Counted from the first letter of the stretch, positions 18,510 through 28,605 are shown. The stretch: 64,000 nt of DNA from Ruegeria atlantica (GCF_013032505.1 NZ_WQCG01000003.1:310001-374000); one strand, 5' to 3'. Notes: a model not told the origin generated them from the sequence alone. Numbers and translations are program-made.

Positions 18510-20315
18510 ATGACGGGGAGCAGATCGCGCGCCTATTTGAAGAGATGCCTTCTTGGCGCGCTTGCAATGACCCTGCCGACCGCATTGGCCGCGCTGGAAA
18601 CCACGTTGACGGCACCGGGTGCCTCAAAAGAGCTTGTCGAACGGATGGAGGAAACGTCTTCGGTTGCAACCGCGGAATCCCGCGGGCTGGAAACGCCACT
18701 TGAGATCCTGTCGGCAGCGCTGTCGGATTACCGCACACTCGTTCAGATCCTGTATGACGAGGGGTATTTCAGCCCGGTTGTCAGCATCAAACTGGATGGC
18801 AAGGAAGCGGCTGAGATCAGCTCTCTCAGCGTACCGGCGCAGATCAATAACGCGGTCATCACGGTCAATACCGGCCCCAAATTCACTTTCGGCGAAGCCA
18901 TAGTGCAACCGGTTACACCTGAAACAGCACTGCCTGAAGATTTTGCAGTCGGCAAACTCGCAACCACTGGCGCTATCCAACAAGCCGCGTCCGCTGGCGT
19001 GCAGGGGTGGCGCGACGCAGGTCATGCCAAGGCAGCGGTCGAAGGTCAGAAAGTGATTGCCCGCCACTCCGAGGCCAAGTTGGATGCCGAAATCGACCTT
19101 GCCCCCGGCCCGCGCCTGAGATTTGGCAAGATGATCATCAAGGGCGACACCGACGTGCGCCATCGGTCGATCGAAAAGATCGCCGGCTTTCCGGCAGGCG
19201 AGGTGTATTCGCCCGAGAAAATTCAGAAGGTCGGCACGCGTCTGCGACGAACCGGCACCTTCAATGTGGTTTCAATCGAAGAGAGGGAAACCCCGAACCC
19301 AGACGGCACATTGGATTTCGATGCCACATTTGAAGATCTGCCAAAACGCCAACTGACATTTGGCGCTGAGATCGCATCGCGCGACGGGGTCGACGTCACC
19401 GCGACCTGGACGCATCGCAACGTGTTCCGGCGTGCTGAACGCTTGCGGTTCGAAGTGGCGGTCCGCAATATCGGCGGTGCCGAGGACATCGACGGTCGGA
19501 TCGGTCTGCGTCTTGATCAACCCGACCGACTTGGCCCTGATGACAACACCTTCTGGAACGCGCTTCTGGAACGACGCAATACTGAAAACTACAACGTCAC
19601 AGTTGCTTCGCTGGCATATGGTGCCCGGCGCACATTCTCTGATCGGCTATATGCCGAAGCCTCAGCCGGGTTTCAGTGGTCCAGTGCGGACGACGCTTAT
19701 GGCGACGACCGCAGGTTTAGGTATTTCATCCTCCCTTTGCGCTCAGAATGGGACGAGCGCGACAGCAAAGTCAGCGCAACACGCGGCTTTTATCTGGACG
19801 CGCAGATCACTCCATTTGCCGGTCTGTCCGAAACCGAAAGCGGAATTCGGATGTTTTTCGATGGGCGCGGCTACACCAGCTTGGGCACGGGCGGCAGGTT
19901 GGTTCTGGCCGGTCGCGTGCAACTGGGATCGGTGCTCGGGCCCTCGCCAGACGGTGTAACGCCTGACTTCCTGTTTTTCTCAGGCGGTGCCGGAACGGTT
20001 CGAGGCCAACCCTACGAAAGCCTTGGCGTCCCTGTCGGCACCGGTATTGCAGGTGGTAAATCTTTCCTAGGCCTCTCTGCAGAGGTGCGCGGCAAAGTCA
20101 CCGAAGCCATATCCCTGGTTGGTTTTTATGACTACGGTACCGTTGACACATCCTCATTCATCGGCAGCGGCGCAGAATACCACGCGGGTGCCGGACTTGG
20201 GGTTCGGTATGATCTGGGCGGCTTTGGTCCGTTGCGGCTGGATTTGGCCGTTCCAGTGCAGGGTGACACCGGCGACGGTTTGCAGTTTTATATCGGGATC
20301 GGACAGGCATTTTGA
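18510..20315 (+). CDS. tamA: TamA-type outer membrane assembly factor (Omp85/BamA superfamily)
   Basis: A 601-residue outer-membrane protein. The ATG at 18510 follows a GGAG site and gives a signal peptide (RAYLKR, hydrophobic core, PTALAALE). Residues about 45-240 contain POTRA-like modules, including LRFGKMIIKG and FPAGEVYSPEKIQ. The remainder is a 16-strand barrel with the Omp85 motif GAGTVRGQPYESLG (the family's VRG-Y/F signature). With TamB, encoded next and translationally coupled, it forms the translocation and assembly module that links inner and outer membranes and helps insert some outer-membrane proteins or move phospholipid. Confidence 0.9.
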   Translation: MTGSRSRAYLKRCLLGALAMTLPTALAALETTLTAPGASKELVERMEETSSVATAESRGLETPLEILSAALSDYRTLVQILYDEGYFSPVVSIKLDGKEAAEISSLSVPAQINNAVITVNTGPKFTFGEAIVQPVTPETALPEDFAVGKLATTGAIQQAASAGVQGWRDAGHAKAAVEGQKVIARHSEAKLDAEIDLAPGPRLRFGKMIIKGDTDVRHRSIEKIAGFPAGEVYSPEKIQKVGTRLRRTGTFNVVSIEERETPNPDGTLDFDATFEDLPKRQLTFGAEIASRDGVDVTATWTHRNVFRRAERLRFEVAVRNIGGAEDIDGRIGLRLDQPDRLGPDDNTFWNALLERRNTENYNVTVASLAYGARRTFSDRLYAEASAGFQWSSADDAYGDDRRFRYFILPLRSEWDERDSKVSATRGFYLDAQITPFAGLSETESGIRMFFDGRGYTSLGTGGRLVLAGRVQLGSVLGPSPDGVTPDFLFFSGGAGTVRGQPYESLGVPVGTGIAGGKSFLGLSAEVRGKVTEAISLVGFYDYGTVDTSSFIGSGAEYHAGAGLGVRYDLGGFGPLRLDLAVPVQGDTGDGLQFYIGIGQAF

Positions 20316-23300
20316 TTGGACGTCGCGCATATCCGTTATTGTTTTCGGGGCTGATGCTGTCTGCCCCTCTGCCACTTGCCGCGCAGGACGAAGGCGGCAG
20401 CATGCTGGAGAACTTCCTGCAGGATACGCTCTCTGGCGACGACCAAAACGTGACCGTTAAGGGCCTGCAAGGCGCGCTGAGCGCCCGCGCGACAATTGAA
20501 GAGATCACAGTTGCCGATGATGAAGGTGTATGGCTGACCATCAAGGACGCCGAACTTGACTGGAACCGTCTGGCGCTGATCCGCGGCCGGTTTTCGGTCA
20601 ACTCTCTGACCGCGCAGGAAATCGACATTGCCCGTGCGCCAGGCACAACGACCAAGGAAGCACCACCTGCTTCGGTGGAAACTCAACCATTTCAACTGCC
20701 CGAACTACCGGTTTCCATCGAAATCGGTGAAATCCGGGTGGATGAGCTGTCTCTTGGTCAGCCACTGATCGGTGTCGCCGCTGATCTGAGCGTGACAGGC
20801 AACCTGTCGCTGGCAGATGGGGCGCTGGACACCAATCTAGACGTGATCCGACTGGACCGCGCAGGGGATGAGATCAAGCTAGCGGCCGGGTTCCAAAACT
20901 CTACAAGTGAGATCAACCTAGATTTACAGGTGAACGAAGCCTCTGGTGGTCTAATTTCAACCGCGCTGAAGATCCCCGACAGCCCGCCGATCGGCCTGAC
21001 AGCCAAGGGCACGGGTCCTCTGACGGACTTTACCGCCGATATCGGGCTGAGCAGCGACAACCAGATGCGCGTCACCGGACAGGTTCAACTCCAGGCGGCC
21101 GACGGCGGAGCAGCCGACGGCATTGCGTTCACCGCGGATCTGAATGGCGATCTGACCCCTTTCCTGGGGCCGGATGTCGATCCCTTCTTTGGCCCAAAAT
21201 CACGGCTTTTTGTGGATGGCCAGACCAAGCCCGAAGGCGCTTTGGATATCTCGGATTTGGAACTCATCACGCAGGCGCTGGACCTGAAGGGTGAGTTGCA
21301 GCTGGGCGAAGGTAGCACATTACAACTGGCTGCGCTGCAGGGGCGCATCACCCCGCCAGATGGCGAAGCCGTCGTTCTTCCGGTCGCCGGAGGCGACACC
21401 TCAATCAAGTCGGCGCAGCTTTCAGCGCTTTTCGATCGTCAGAACGGTAACCTTTGGGACCTGAGCCTGACGGCCAACCAGTTTACATCTCCGCAGGCAA
21501 AACTGGGCGATGCCCGGATCACCGCTCAGGGCACCCTGGATCAGGGAGACGTTTTGACGGTCGATGGCGACGTTCAAGCCGTGGTTGACGGGCTGGATAT
21601 GGCCGATGACGCACTGACCACAGCATTGGGCAATCAGATCACACTGGATGGCCAGTTCAACTATAGCAGCGACCAATCGTTGAACCTGTCGGGGTTCGAG
21701 CTTGTGGGGTCTGATTACACATTAGCGCTGGACGCGCTGATCTCAGGTCTGACCAGCGGCTTGACGGTCGACGGTACGGCTAAGCTGGACGCAACTGACC
21801 TGTCGCGTTTTTCGGACCTTGCCAAGCTGGATCTTGGCGGGCAGGTCTCGGCCAGCGTGACCGGAAAAGGTTCACCGCTGGAACGCAGCTTTGACGGCAA
21901 AGTCGTCGTCCAGGGCCGCGACTTGTCTACTGGCCGTGACGATATCGACCCGGTGATCACCGGAGAGACCACGATCACTCTGGACGCAAGCCGCGGTACA
22001 GACGGTATTACCATCCGCGAGTTTGATCTGGACAGCGAGGCCGCCAAGGCCGTAGCCAGCGGTGTTGTGACAACCCCGAACGGCAATCTAACGATTGATG
22101 GGCAGGCTCGGGTCAACGCATCGGATTTGTCTGTTTTCTCGGGCTTGGCAAAACGCGATCTGGGTGGTGCGCTGCAGGCGACCGTAAACGGCAAAGGCAC
22201 GGTACAAACGCTGGAGTTTGATGGTACAGCCAGTGTGATTGGTCAGAACATCAAAACAGGAATGTCTGATATTGACCCGTTGCTTACCGGCAGAACCGAG
22301 ATTGAATGGGACGGTGCCAGAACCGCAGACAGTATCGAAATCCGCAACGCAACCGTGAACGGTCGTGCCCTGAGCGCGCAGGTTCAGGCGACAATAGACG
22401 ATCCCTCCGGCGATCTGTCGGCTGATGGTCAAGCGCAGATGAGCGTGCCAAACCTCTCGTTGTTTTCCGGTTTGGCTGGGCGTGATCTGGCGGGTTCTGT
22501 CGCTGCGAACGTGCAAGGCAATGGCACATTGGCCACCCGAGCATTTGATCTGCAGGGCAAACTAGACGCGAAAGATATTCAAACCGGTATCGACGCCGTG
22601 GACAAGTTGATCCAGGGTCAGACGACACTGTCGGTTGATGCTCAGAACGGAAAAGATGGCCTAAGCATCCAAACATTCCGCCTGAACGGAACAGCCATAA
22701 CTGCCACAGCATCGGGAACGCTGGATCGTCAGTCAGGTGGCTTGGATTTCTCGGTCAAGCTGGACGATCTGGCACGGGTGATGAACACAATGTCCGGTCC
22801 GCTGACCCTGGACGGAAACGTGGCCCCGACATCTTCGGGCGTGGAAGGCACGGTCAACCTGAATGGTCCCGACAGTTCGTTCGCCAAACTTGCCGGGACG
22901 GTGGACAGTGATGGATCGGCGGATCTGGATTTTGACGCCAAGTTCAACCGGATCGAGCGTTTTTTGCCTGAATTTCCCGGTACCGTAGCCGCCAATGGCA
23001 GCGCCAAGCGCAACAAGGGTGTTTGGACTATCGACGCAACGGCCGACGGACCCGCGGATATCAAAAGCAACGTCTCGGGAACGTTTGACGAAAGCACCGG
23101 TGAAGCCAACATGAAGGCAGTCGGCGGCGTCAATCTTGGCATCGCCAACATCTTTATCACGCCCAACAAGATCGAAGGCAGCGCCCGCTATGATCTGACA
23201 CTATCAGGTAAACCCGCGCTGGAATCCCTGTCCGGTTCGATCACCACGTCCGGTACCTCGCTGGCAATTCCCGGTGCAGGACAAACGATCACAGGCATCA

Positions 23301-24391
23301 GCGGATCGGTCCAACTTGCAAACAGCCGCGCCACGATTTCCGTGAGCGGCGGCCCACGCTCGGGCGGTAACTTCACCGTCAGCGGACCTGTAGACCTTAC
23401 GCCACCATTCAATGCCAATATCGTAACCGCACTCAACAGCGTCGTTCTGACAGACAAGTTGCTGTATGAAACAACGCTGAACGGGGAAATTGCCATGACC
23501 GGGGCGTTGGCGGGTAACAGTTCGATCGCTGGGCAGATCACGTTTGACGAAACCAATATCAACCTCGCGGCTGCATCAGGTGCCGTTGGGGCTGCGCCCA
23601 TTCCGGACATCGTGCATGTTAACGAAAGCCAGGCGGGCTATGTCACCCGTGAGCGCGCTGGTCTGGTCGAAAAAGAAGGCGCAGGCAAAAGCGCTTCACG
23701 TATCGCGCTGGACGTCAGTCTTTTAGCCCCGAAGGCCGTGTTTGTCCGCGGGCGTGGTGTTAACGCAGAGCTAGGGGGAAAAATCCACATCGGCGGCACC
23801 ACTACCTCGGTCATTCCATCCGGTCAGATCGAGCTGATCCGTGGCAATTTTGACATTCTTGGTCGCAGGCTGGCACTGACCAAAGGCATTGTTACGCTGC
23901 AGGGGGACCTGACGCCCTATATCGAGTTCGAATCCTCGACCAGCACCTCTGACGGCACCGCAACGATCGAGATCGCCGGGCCACTGGATTCGCCCGAGGT
24001 CAACGTCTTTTCCGACCCAGAGCGCCCGGCCGAAGAAGCGCTGGCAATGCTGTTGTTTGGCAATCGGTTCTCGGAATTGTCGCCGTTCGTGATCGCTCAG
24101 ATGGCCGCCTCGTTGGCGCAACTCAGCGGCGCTGGCGGAGACGCAACCAAAGGTCTGCGTGAGTCGACAGGCGTCGACACCGTGGACATCGGCGTGTCCG
24201 ATGGTGGCGCGGGCCGGCTCGGCGCAGGGGCGTATCTGAGCGACAACCTCTATACCGATTTCACCGTTAACACCGAAGGTGACACCGAGGTGAACCTCAA
24301 CCTGGACGTCACCGACAATTTCACCGTGAAGGGCACTGTAGACGGCCGGGGTGAGACCGGGGTCGGGATATTCTTTTCGCGCGACTACTAA
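20312..24391 (+). CDS. tamB: TamB-type translocation/assembly module protein
   Basis: 1359 residues starting at TTG 20312, which overlaps the TamA stop codon (TTGA), so translation is likely coupled; no better upstream start exists and this start gives a signal peptide or anchor (RRAYPLLFSGLMLSA). The body is a long run of beta-rich AsmA/TamB-like sequence. The C-terminal DUF490/TamB domain is clear, with AELGGKIHIGGTTTS, NFDILGRRLALTKGIVTLQG and AEEALAMLLFGNRFSELSP. The middle contains three tandem repeats of about 109 residues (see the repeat entry). The partner is TamA directly upstream. Confidence 0.9.
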   Translation: MIGRRAYPLLFSGLMLSAPLPLAAQDEGGSMLENFLQDTLSGDDQNVTVKGLQGALSARATIEEITVADDEGVWLTIKDAELDWNRLALIRGRFSVNSLTAQEIDIARAPGTTTKEAPPASVETQPFQLPELPVSIEIGEIRVDELSLGQPLIGVAADLSVTGNLSLADGALDTNLDVIRLDRAGDEIKLAAGFQNSTSEINLDLQVNEASGGLISTALKIPDSPPIGLTAKGTGPLTDFTADIGLSSDNQMRVTGQVQLQAADGGAADGIAFTADLNGDLTPFLGPDVDPFFGPKSRLFVDGQTKPEGALDISDLELITQALDLKGELQLGEGSTLQLAALQGRITPPDGEAVVLPVAGGDTSIKSAQLSALFDRQNGNLWDLSLTANQFTSPQAKLGDARITAQGTLDQGDVLTVDGDVQAVVDGLDMADDALTTALGNQITLDGQFNYSSDQSLNLSGFELVGSDYTLALDALISGLTSGLTVDGTAKLDATDLSRFSDLAKLDLGGQVSASVTGKGSPLERSFDGKVVVQGRDLSTGRDDIDPVITGETTITLDASRGTDGITIREFDLDSEAAKAVASGVVTTPNGNLTIDGQARVNASDLSVFSGLAKRDLGGALQATVNGKGTVQTLEFDGTASVIGQNIKTGMSDIDPLLTGRTEIEWDGARTADSIEIRNATVNGRALSAQVQATIDDPSGDLSADGQAQMSVPNLSLFSGLAGRDLAGSVAANVQGNGTLATRAFDLQGKLDAKDIQTGIDAVDKLIQGQTTLSVDAQNGKDGLSIQTFRLNGTAITATASGTLDRQSGGLDFSVKLDDLARVMNTMSGPLTLDGNVAPTSSGVEGTVNLNGPDSSFAKLAGTVDSDGSADLDFDAKFNRIERFLPEFPGTVAANGSAKRNKGVWTIDATADGPADIKSNVSGTFDESTGEANMKAVGGVNLGIANIFITPNKIEGSARYDLTLSGKPALESLSGSITTSGTSLAIPGAGQTITGISGSVQLANSRATISVSGGPRSGGNFTVSGPVDLTPPFNANIVTALNSVVLTDKLLYETTLNGEIAMTGALAGNSSIAGQITFDETNINLAAASGAVGAAPIPDIVHVNESQAGYVTRERAGLVEKEGAGKSASRIALDVSLLAPKAVFVRGRGVNAELGGKIHIGGTTTSVIPSGQIELIRGNFDILGRRLALTKGIVTLQGDLTPYIEFESSTSTSDGTATIEIAGPLDSPEVNVFSDPERPAEEALAMLLFGNRFSELSPFVIAQMAASLAQLSGAGGDATKGLRESTGVDTVDIGVSDGGAGRLGAGAYLSDNLYTDFTVNTEGDTEVNLNLDVTDNFTVKGTVDGRGETGVGIFFSRDY
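21756..22735 (+). repeat. Three tandem ~109-residue repeats inside TamB
   Basis: Units begin near 21756, 22082 and 22411 (period about 326-329 bp). Each carries a DGxAxxxxxDLSxFSxLAKxDLGG core, then a VxGKG turn, an FDG strand, an IxTGxxDIDPLxxG segment and a TxxxxDAxxxxDGIxIR segment. They correspond to residues of roughly 482-808. A partial fourth copy of the first segment follows. The repeats have diverged enough in nucleotide sequence to be old. Confidence 0.75.
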
Positions 24392-24403
24392 GCGGGCCTC
24401 AGT

Positions 24404-24925
24404 TCATTTTCTACGGATACCAATCTGCTGTCCAACTTCAGGGGCCGAGCCCAGCGGTGCATGGTCCTGCACCATGCGCTGCAAACGAGCGACCGCCCAG
24501 TCCGGATAGGAAACCGACCGTCCAGTTTTATGGCTGACATTCATGAACAGCGCCTCTTGCGTGGCGCAAATGGCACCGTCCTTCTCGGACACCATCTGCG
24601 CAAAAAAGTGGCCGCGTTTGTGATCTGCGTCCAACATTCGGAACCGGATGCTAAAGACTTCGTCCTCTAGAATCTCACGGAGGAAATTCATGTGGGATTG
24701 CAAAATGTAGGGCCCCTGCCCAATCGCATTAACCTGTGCTTCACCCAGGCCAAGATGATCCACCATCAACAATTCAAGCGCATTGTCGAACGCAACCCCG
24801 TAGTAGCCCACGTTCATGTGACCGTTATAGTCGATCCACTCGGGGCGCGCCTTGAAGCCGTGGAATTCAAGCGGGGCGTCATAGGGTCCGTCATGACCGG
24901 CCAAAGTTTCAGGCGGCGGTGGCAT
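24404..24925 (-). CDS. Thioesterase family protein (single hot-dog, 4HBT type)
   Basis: 173 residues from the ATG at 24925, which has an AAGGAG ribosome-binding site. The 4HBT signature WIDYNGHMNVGYY (D-x-x-G-H-x-N) is at about residues 30-42 and holds the usual catalytic Asp. The segment YILQSHMNFLREI fits the second conserved strand. Such enzymes hydrolyse an acyl-CoA thioester. Close in style are the thioesterases of carnitine and betainyl-CoA metabolism, but the substrate is not shown here. It overlaps the upstream cyclase gene by 17 bases, so the two are co-translated, and is convergent with TamB. Confidence 0.85.
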   Translation of the reverse strand: MPPPPETLAGHDGPYDAPLEFHGFKARPEWIDYNGHMNVGYYGVAFDNALELLMVDHLGLGEAQVNAIGQGPYILQSHMNFLREILEDEVFSIRFRMLDADHKRGHFFAQMVSEKDGAICATQEALFMNVSHKTGRSVSYPDWAVARLQRMVQDHAPLGSAPEVGQQIGIRRK

Positions 24926-25715
24926 CAGGTGCTCCTTCTTGCGTTTCAAAAATCGCGACAGCGCGGATAAATCCGGCTGAGGCCCCTTTGATCTTGAACG
25001 GGAAACAGGAAATTTCGAACCCGTTGGGCGGCAAGGTTTCAAGGTTCGTCAGTTTTTCCATATGACAATACCCGACCTCCATCGAGGCACGGTGCCCTTC
25101 CCAGATAATGGATGCATCTTGGGTCTCAGCATACTCCTGAGCGGTCAAGGGAAACGGAGCGTCCCAACTCCACGCGTCGGTTCCTGTCACGCGCACCCCG
25201 CGTTCGGTCAGATACAGCGTTGCCTCACGCCCCATGCCGCACCCTTTGGCCAGGTAATCCGGATGCCCGTACCGCGTCCCGGCTGAGGTGTTTACGACCA
25301 CGATATCCAACGGTCGCAAGTCATGACCTATGCGTTTCAACTCGGCCTCAACGTCGGCGGCGGTTGCCACATACCCGTCATCGAAGTGGCGAAAATCCAG
25401 TTTGACGCCGGGGTTCATGCACCATTCCAGCGGCACCTCGTCAATGGTGATCGCGCGCTCGCCTTTGTTCATGGTCGAGTGATGATGGTAGGGCGCGTCC
25501 AGATGGGTGCCATTGTGCGTGGCGATCTGAAGGCGTTCGATGGCCCAGCCCTCACCGCCCGGTAAGTCATCTTTCTTCAGCCCCGGAAAGAAAGACATGA
25601 CCTGCTCAGCAGTCTGGTCATGGGTCAGGTATTCGATCTGAGGCAGCATGATCGGCGGATCGGACACAATCCCGGTTTCCAGCGGAACGGACAAATCGAC
25701 AAAACGGCGAGCCAT
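24909..25715 (-). CDS. Cyclase family protein (kynurenine formamidase-like metal hydrolase)
   Basis: 268 residues from ATG 25715, preceded by a near-perfect AGGAGG site. The family's metal-binding signature is visible as ATHNGTHLDAPYHH (H-x-G-T-H-x-D-x-P-x-H), with the later residues GWAIERL and EVPLEWC matching the KynB/cyclase fold. Members hydrolyse amides or cyclic substrates, such as N-formylkynurenine or isatin, using divalent metal. Its substrate is not evident. The overlapping thioesterase gene downstream suggests one short pathway. A different start 180 bases upstream is possible but lacks a ribosome-binding site. Confidence 0.85.
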   Translation of the reverse strand: MARRFVDLSVPLETGIVSDPPIMLPQIEYLTHDQTAEQVMSFFPGLKKDDLPGGEGWAIERLQIATHNGTHLDAPYHHHSTMNKGERAITIDEVPLEWCMNPGVKLDFRHFDDGYVATAADVEAELKRIGHDLRPLDIVVVNTSAGTRYGHPDYLAKGCGMGREATLYLTERGVRVTGTDAWSWDAPFPLTAQEYAETQDASIIWEGHRASMEVGYCHMEKLTNLETLPPNGFEISCFPFKIKGASAGFIRAVAIFETQEGAPDATAA

Positions 25716-25770
25716 GTGCACCTCCTTCAGAACCGGTGACAGGGTTGGCTGCAGGTAAGCGGCTGTCAAG

Positions 25771-25801
25771 CAAAGAAAAAGGCGGCCACATGGGCCGCCC
25801 T
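25771..25801 (-). terminator. Rho-independent terminator of the formate dehydrogenase operon
   Basis: On the minus strand GGGCGGCC and GGCCGCC pair around a short CATGT loop and are followed by TTTTTCTTTG. It lies 20 bases after the alpha-subunit stop codon. Confidence 0.88.
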
Positions 25802-25821
25802 TCTTGCATATCGTCTTAAGT

Positions 25822-28605
25822 CTATTCTGCCGCGATGGCGTCTTCGATCTTTTCCACCCGGATCGCCGAGAACTTGAACTCGGGGATTTTGCCATAGGGG
25901 TCGATGGCCGAGTTGGTCAGGATATTCGCCGCCGCTTCAACATAGGCAAACGGGATGAAGACCATATCCTCGGCAATTGCCCGGTCCGCGCGAACCATGA
26001 TCTCGATCGAACCACGGCGAGTGGTCAGACGGATCATTTCACCCGGCTCAATTCCCATGAGCTTCAACGTCCGCGGGTTCATCGAGCAGTTCGCCTCGGG
26101 CTCAACCGCATCCAAAACCTTGGCGCGGCGTGTCATGGACCCGGTGTGCCAATGTTCCAGCTGACGCCCCGTGGTGGCAATCATCGGGTATTCGTCATCC
26201 GGGGCCTCATCCGGCGGGATGACGCTGGCCGGAGTAAACTTGGCCCTGCCATCCGCACGTGGGAAACCATCGCCAAACACAATTGCCTGACCCGGATCGG
26301 TCTCGCTGAGCGACGGGTAGGTGATTGTCTCGGTCTCCAGACGGTCCCAGGTGATGTTGTCCAAAGATGCCATGGTCAGTTTCATCTCGGCAAAGACCTG
26401 AGACACATCCGTGTAATCCCAGTTCAGACCGATCCGCTGGGCCAGTTCGACCGTGATCTTCCAGTCCTCACGCGCCTCACCCGGAGGTGCAACTGCGGGG
26501 CGCACCCGCTGCACCTGACGGTTGGTGTTCGACACCGTACCGTTCTTCTCATACAGCGCTGAGGCGGGCAGGATGATGTCGGCATAGTTCGCCGTCTCGG
26601 TCAGAAAGATATCCTGCACGATCATCAGCTCCAGCTTGGCCAACGCTTCACGCGCGTGACCGACATCCGGGTCGGACATGGCAGGGTTTTCACCCTGAAT
26701 ATACATGCCCTTGATGTTGCCCGCATACGCCTGATCGATGATCTCGGTGACGGTCAGGCCTTTCTCGTTCGAGAAATCGTCCGAGTTCCAGACGTTGTTG
26801 AACTTGGCCCGGACGTCATCGTCCATAACCGACTGGTAATCGGGCAGGAACATCGGGATCAGACCCGCGTCAGACGCGCCCTGAACATTGTTCTGGCCGC
26901 GCAGCGGGTGCAGGCCCGCGCCAGGTTTACCAACGTTTCCGGTCATAAGAGCCAGCGAGATCAAACAACGTGAGTTATCGGTACCGTGGATGTGCTGGCT
27001 GACGCCCATGCCCCAGAAGATCAGACCGGCCTTGGCCTGCGCAAAGGTACGTGCGACGCGGCGCAGTTGATCCGGTTCGATGCCACAGATCGGCGCCATC
27101 GCCTCGGGCGTGAACTGGCGCAGATGTTCTTTTTCGGCTTCCCAGTTTTCGGTCCAGCGGTGGATGTACTGGCTGTCGTAAAGTTCCTCTTCGACGATCA
27201 CGTTCATGATCGCATTGAGCATCGAGACATCGGCACCGGGGCGGAACTGTAGCATTTCGTCTGCGAACTTGCGCATGCCAACGCCGCGCGGGTCCATCAC
27301 GATCAGCTTGCCGCCACGTTTGGTGAACTGCTTGAAGTAGGTCGCCGCAACCGGGTGGTTCTCGATCGGGTTGGCCCCGATGATGATAACCACGTCCGAA
27401 TTTTCAACCTCATTGAAGGTCGCGGTCACCGCACCTGAACCAACGTTTTCGATCAATGCCGCCACGGAAGAGGCGTGACACAGACGCGTGCAGTGGTCGA
27501 CGTTGTTGTGCTTGAAGCCCTGACGAATGAACTTCTGGAACAGATAGGCTTCTTCGTTCGTGCATTTGGCCGAACCAAAGCCTGCAACCGAGCGCGGATT
27601 TTCGGCGCGCAAAGCTTTCAGCTTGTTGGCGGCCAGATCCATCGCCTCTTCCCACGTTGCTTCGCGGAAGTGGGTGGACAGATTGCCCGGATCGACGTTC
27701 AGGCCCTTCTCAGGCGCGTCCTCACGCCGGATCAGCGGCTTGGTCAGGCGGTGCGGGTGGTGGATGTAGTCAAAGCCAAAGCGACCTTTGACACACAGGC
27801 GACCTTCGTTCGCGGGGCCGTTGATGCCCTCGACATACTTGACCTTGCTGTCTTTGACTTTCAGCGAGACCTTGCAGCCCACACCGCAGAATGGGCAGAC
27901 GCTTTCGGTTTCGCTGTCGTAGTCCTTGCTGTCACCCTTCTGCTGGTCGTCCAGAACAGTGGCGGGCATCAAGGCACCGGTCGGGCAGGCCTGAACGCAT
28001 TCACCGCAGGCCACACAGGTTGATGCGCCCATCGGGTCGTTCTGGTCGAACACCACCTGCGAAGTATGACCACGACCTGCCATGCCGATCACGTCATTGA
28101 CCTGCACGTCACGGCAGGCCCGGACGCAGAGGTTGCAGTTGATACAGGCGTCCAGATTGACGCGCATCGCAACGTGGCTGTCATCCAGCAGCGGGATCTT
28201 CTCGGCCTCTTTCGCTGGGAAACGGCTGTCGCTGACATCGTTCAGCTTGGCCATATCCCAAAAGTGGCTCGATTTATCGTGCGCTTCCTCGGGCTGGTCG
28301 GCAACCAGCAGCTCCATGACCATGGCGCGTGATTTCTCGGCGCGGTCGCTGTCGGTCTTGACGACCATTCCCTCGGCTGCAGGACGGATACACGAGGCGA
28401 CCAGAGTGCGCTCGCCTTCCACCTCGACCATACAGGCGCGACAGTTGCCGTCAGGTTTGTAGCCTGGCTGAGGCTTGTGGCACAGGTGTGGAATTGTGAA
28501 CCCCTGCCCCTTGGCGGCTTCCCAGATGGTCCAGCCTTCGGGCACTGTGACATCTTCGCCGTTCAGGTTGAAGGTGACGGTCTTGTTTGGGCTTGCATCA
28601 AGCAT
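25822..28605 (-). CDS. fdsA: NAD-dependent formate dehydrogenase, alpha (catalytic) subunit
   Basis: 927 residues. It oxidises formate to CO2 at a Mo/W-bisMGD centre and passes electrons through Fe-S clusters to the diaphorase subunit. Visible ligands: an N-terminal [2Fe-2S] domain (Cys42, Cys55, Cys58, Cys72); two ferredoxin [4Fe-4S] sets (Cys154/157/160/164 and 197/200/203/207); a catalytic-domain [4Fe-4S] set (Cys237/240/244/271). The active-site motif DHCTRLCHASSV aligns Cys376-His377 with Sec140-His141 of E. coli FdhF. No cysteine-rich His(Cys)3 motif is present between residues 73 and 153, where NuoG-like alpha subunits have one. It follows the fused gamma-beta gene by 13 bases. Confidence 0.93.
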   Translation of the reverse strand: MLDASPNKTVTFNLNGEDVTVPEGWTIWEAAKGQGFTIPHLCHKPQPGYKPDGNCRACMVEVEGERTLVASCIRPAAEGMVVKTDSDRAEKSRAMVMELLVADQPEEAHDKSSHFWDMAKLNDVSDSRFPAKEAEKIPLLDDSHVAMRVNLDACINCNLCVRACRDVQVNDVIGMAGRGHTSQVVFDQNDPMGASTCVACGECVQACPTGALMPATVLDDQQKGDSKDYDSETESVCPFCGVGCKVSLKVKDSKVKYVEGINGPANEGRLCVKGRFGFDYIHHPHRLTKPLIRREDAPEKGLNVDPGNLSTHFREATWEEAMDLAANKLKALRAENPRSVAGFGSAKCTNEEAYLFQKFIRQGFKHNNVDHCTRLCHASSVAALIENVGSGAVTATFNEVENSDVVIIIGANPIENHPVAATYFKQFTKRGGKLIVMDPRGVGMRKFADEMLQFRPGADVSMLNAIMNVIVEEELYDSQYIHRWTENWEAEKEHLRQFTPEAMAPICGIEPDQLRRVARTFAQAKAGLIFWGMGVSQHIHGTDNSRCLISLALMTGNVGKPGAGLHPLRGQNNVQGASDAGLIPMFLPDYQSVMDDDVRAKFNNVWNSDDFSNEKGLTVTEIIDQAYAGNIKGMYIQGENPAMSDPDVGHAREALAKLELMIVQDIFLTETANYADIILPASALYEKNGTVSNTNRQVQRVRPAVAPPGEAREDWKITVELAQRIGLNWDYTDVSQVFAEMKLTMASLDNITWDRLETETITYPSLSETDPGQAIVFGDGFPRADGRAKFTPASVIPPDEAPDDEYPMIATTGRQLEHWHTGSMTRRAKVLDAVEPEANCSMNPRTLKLMGIEPGEMIRLTTRRGSIEIMVRADRAIAEDMVFIPFAYVEAAANILTNSAIDPYGKIPEFKFSAIRVEKIEDAIAAE

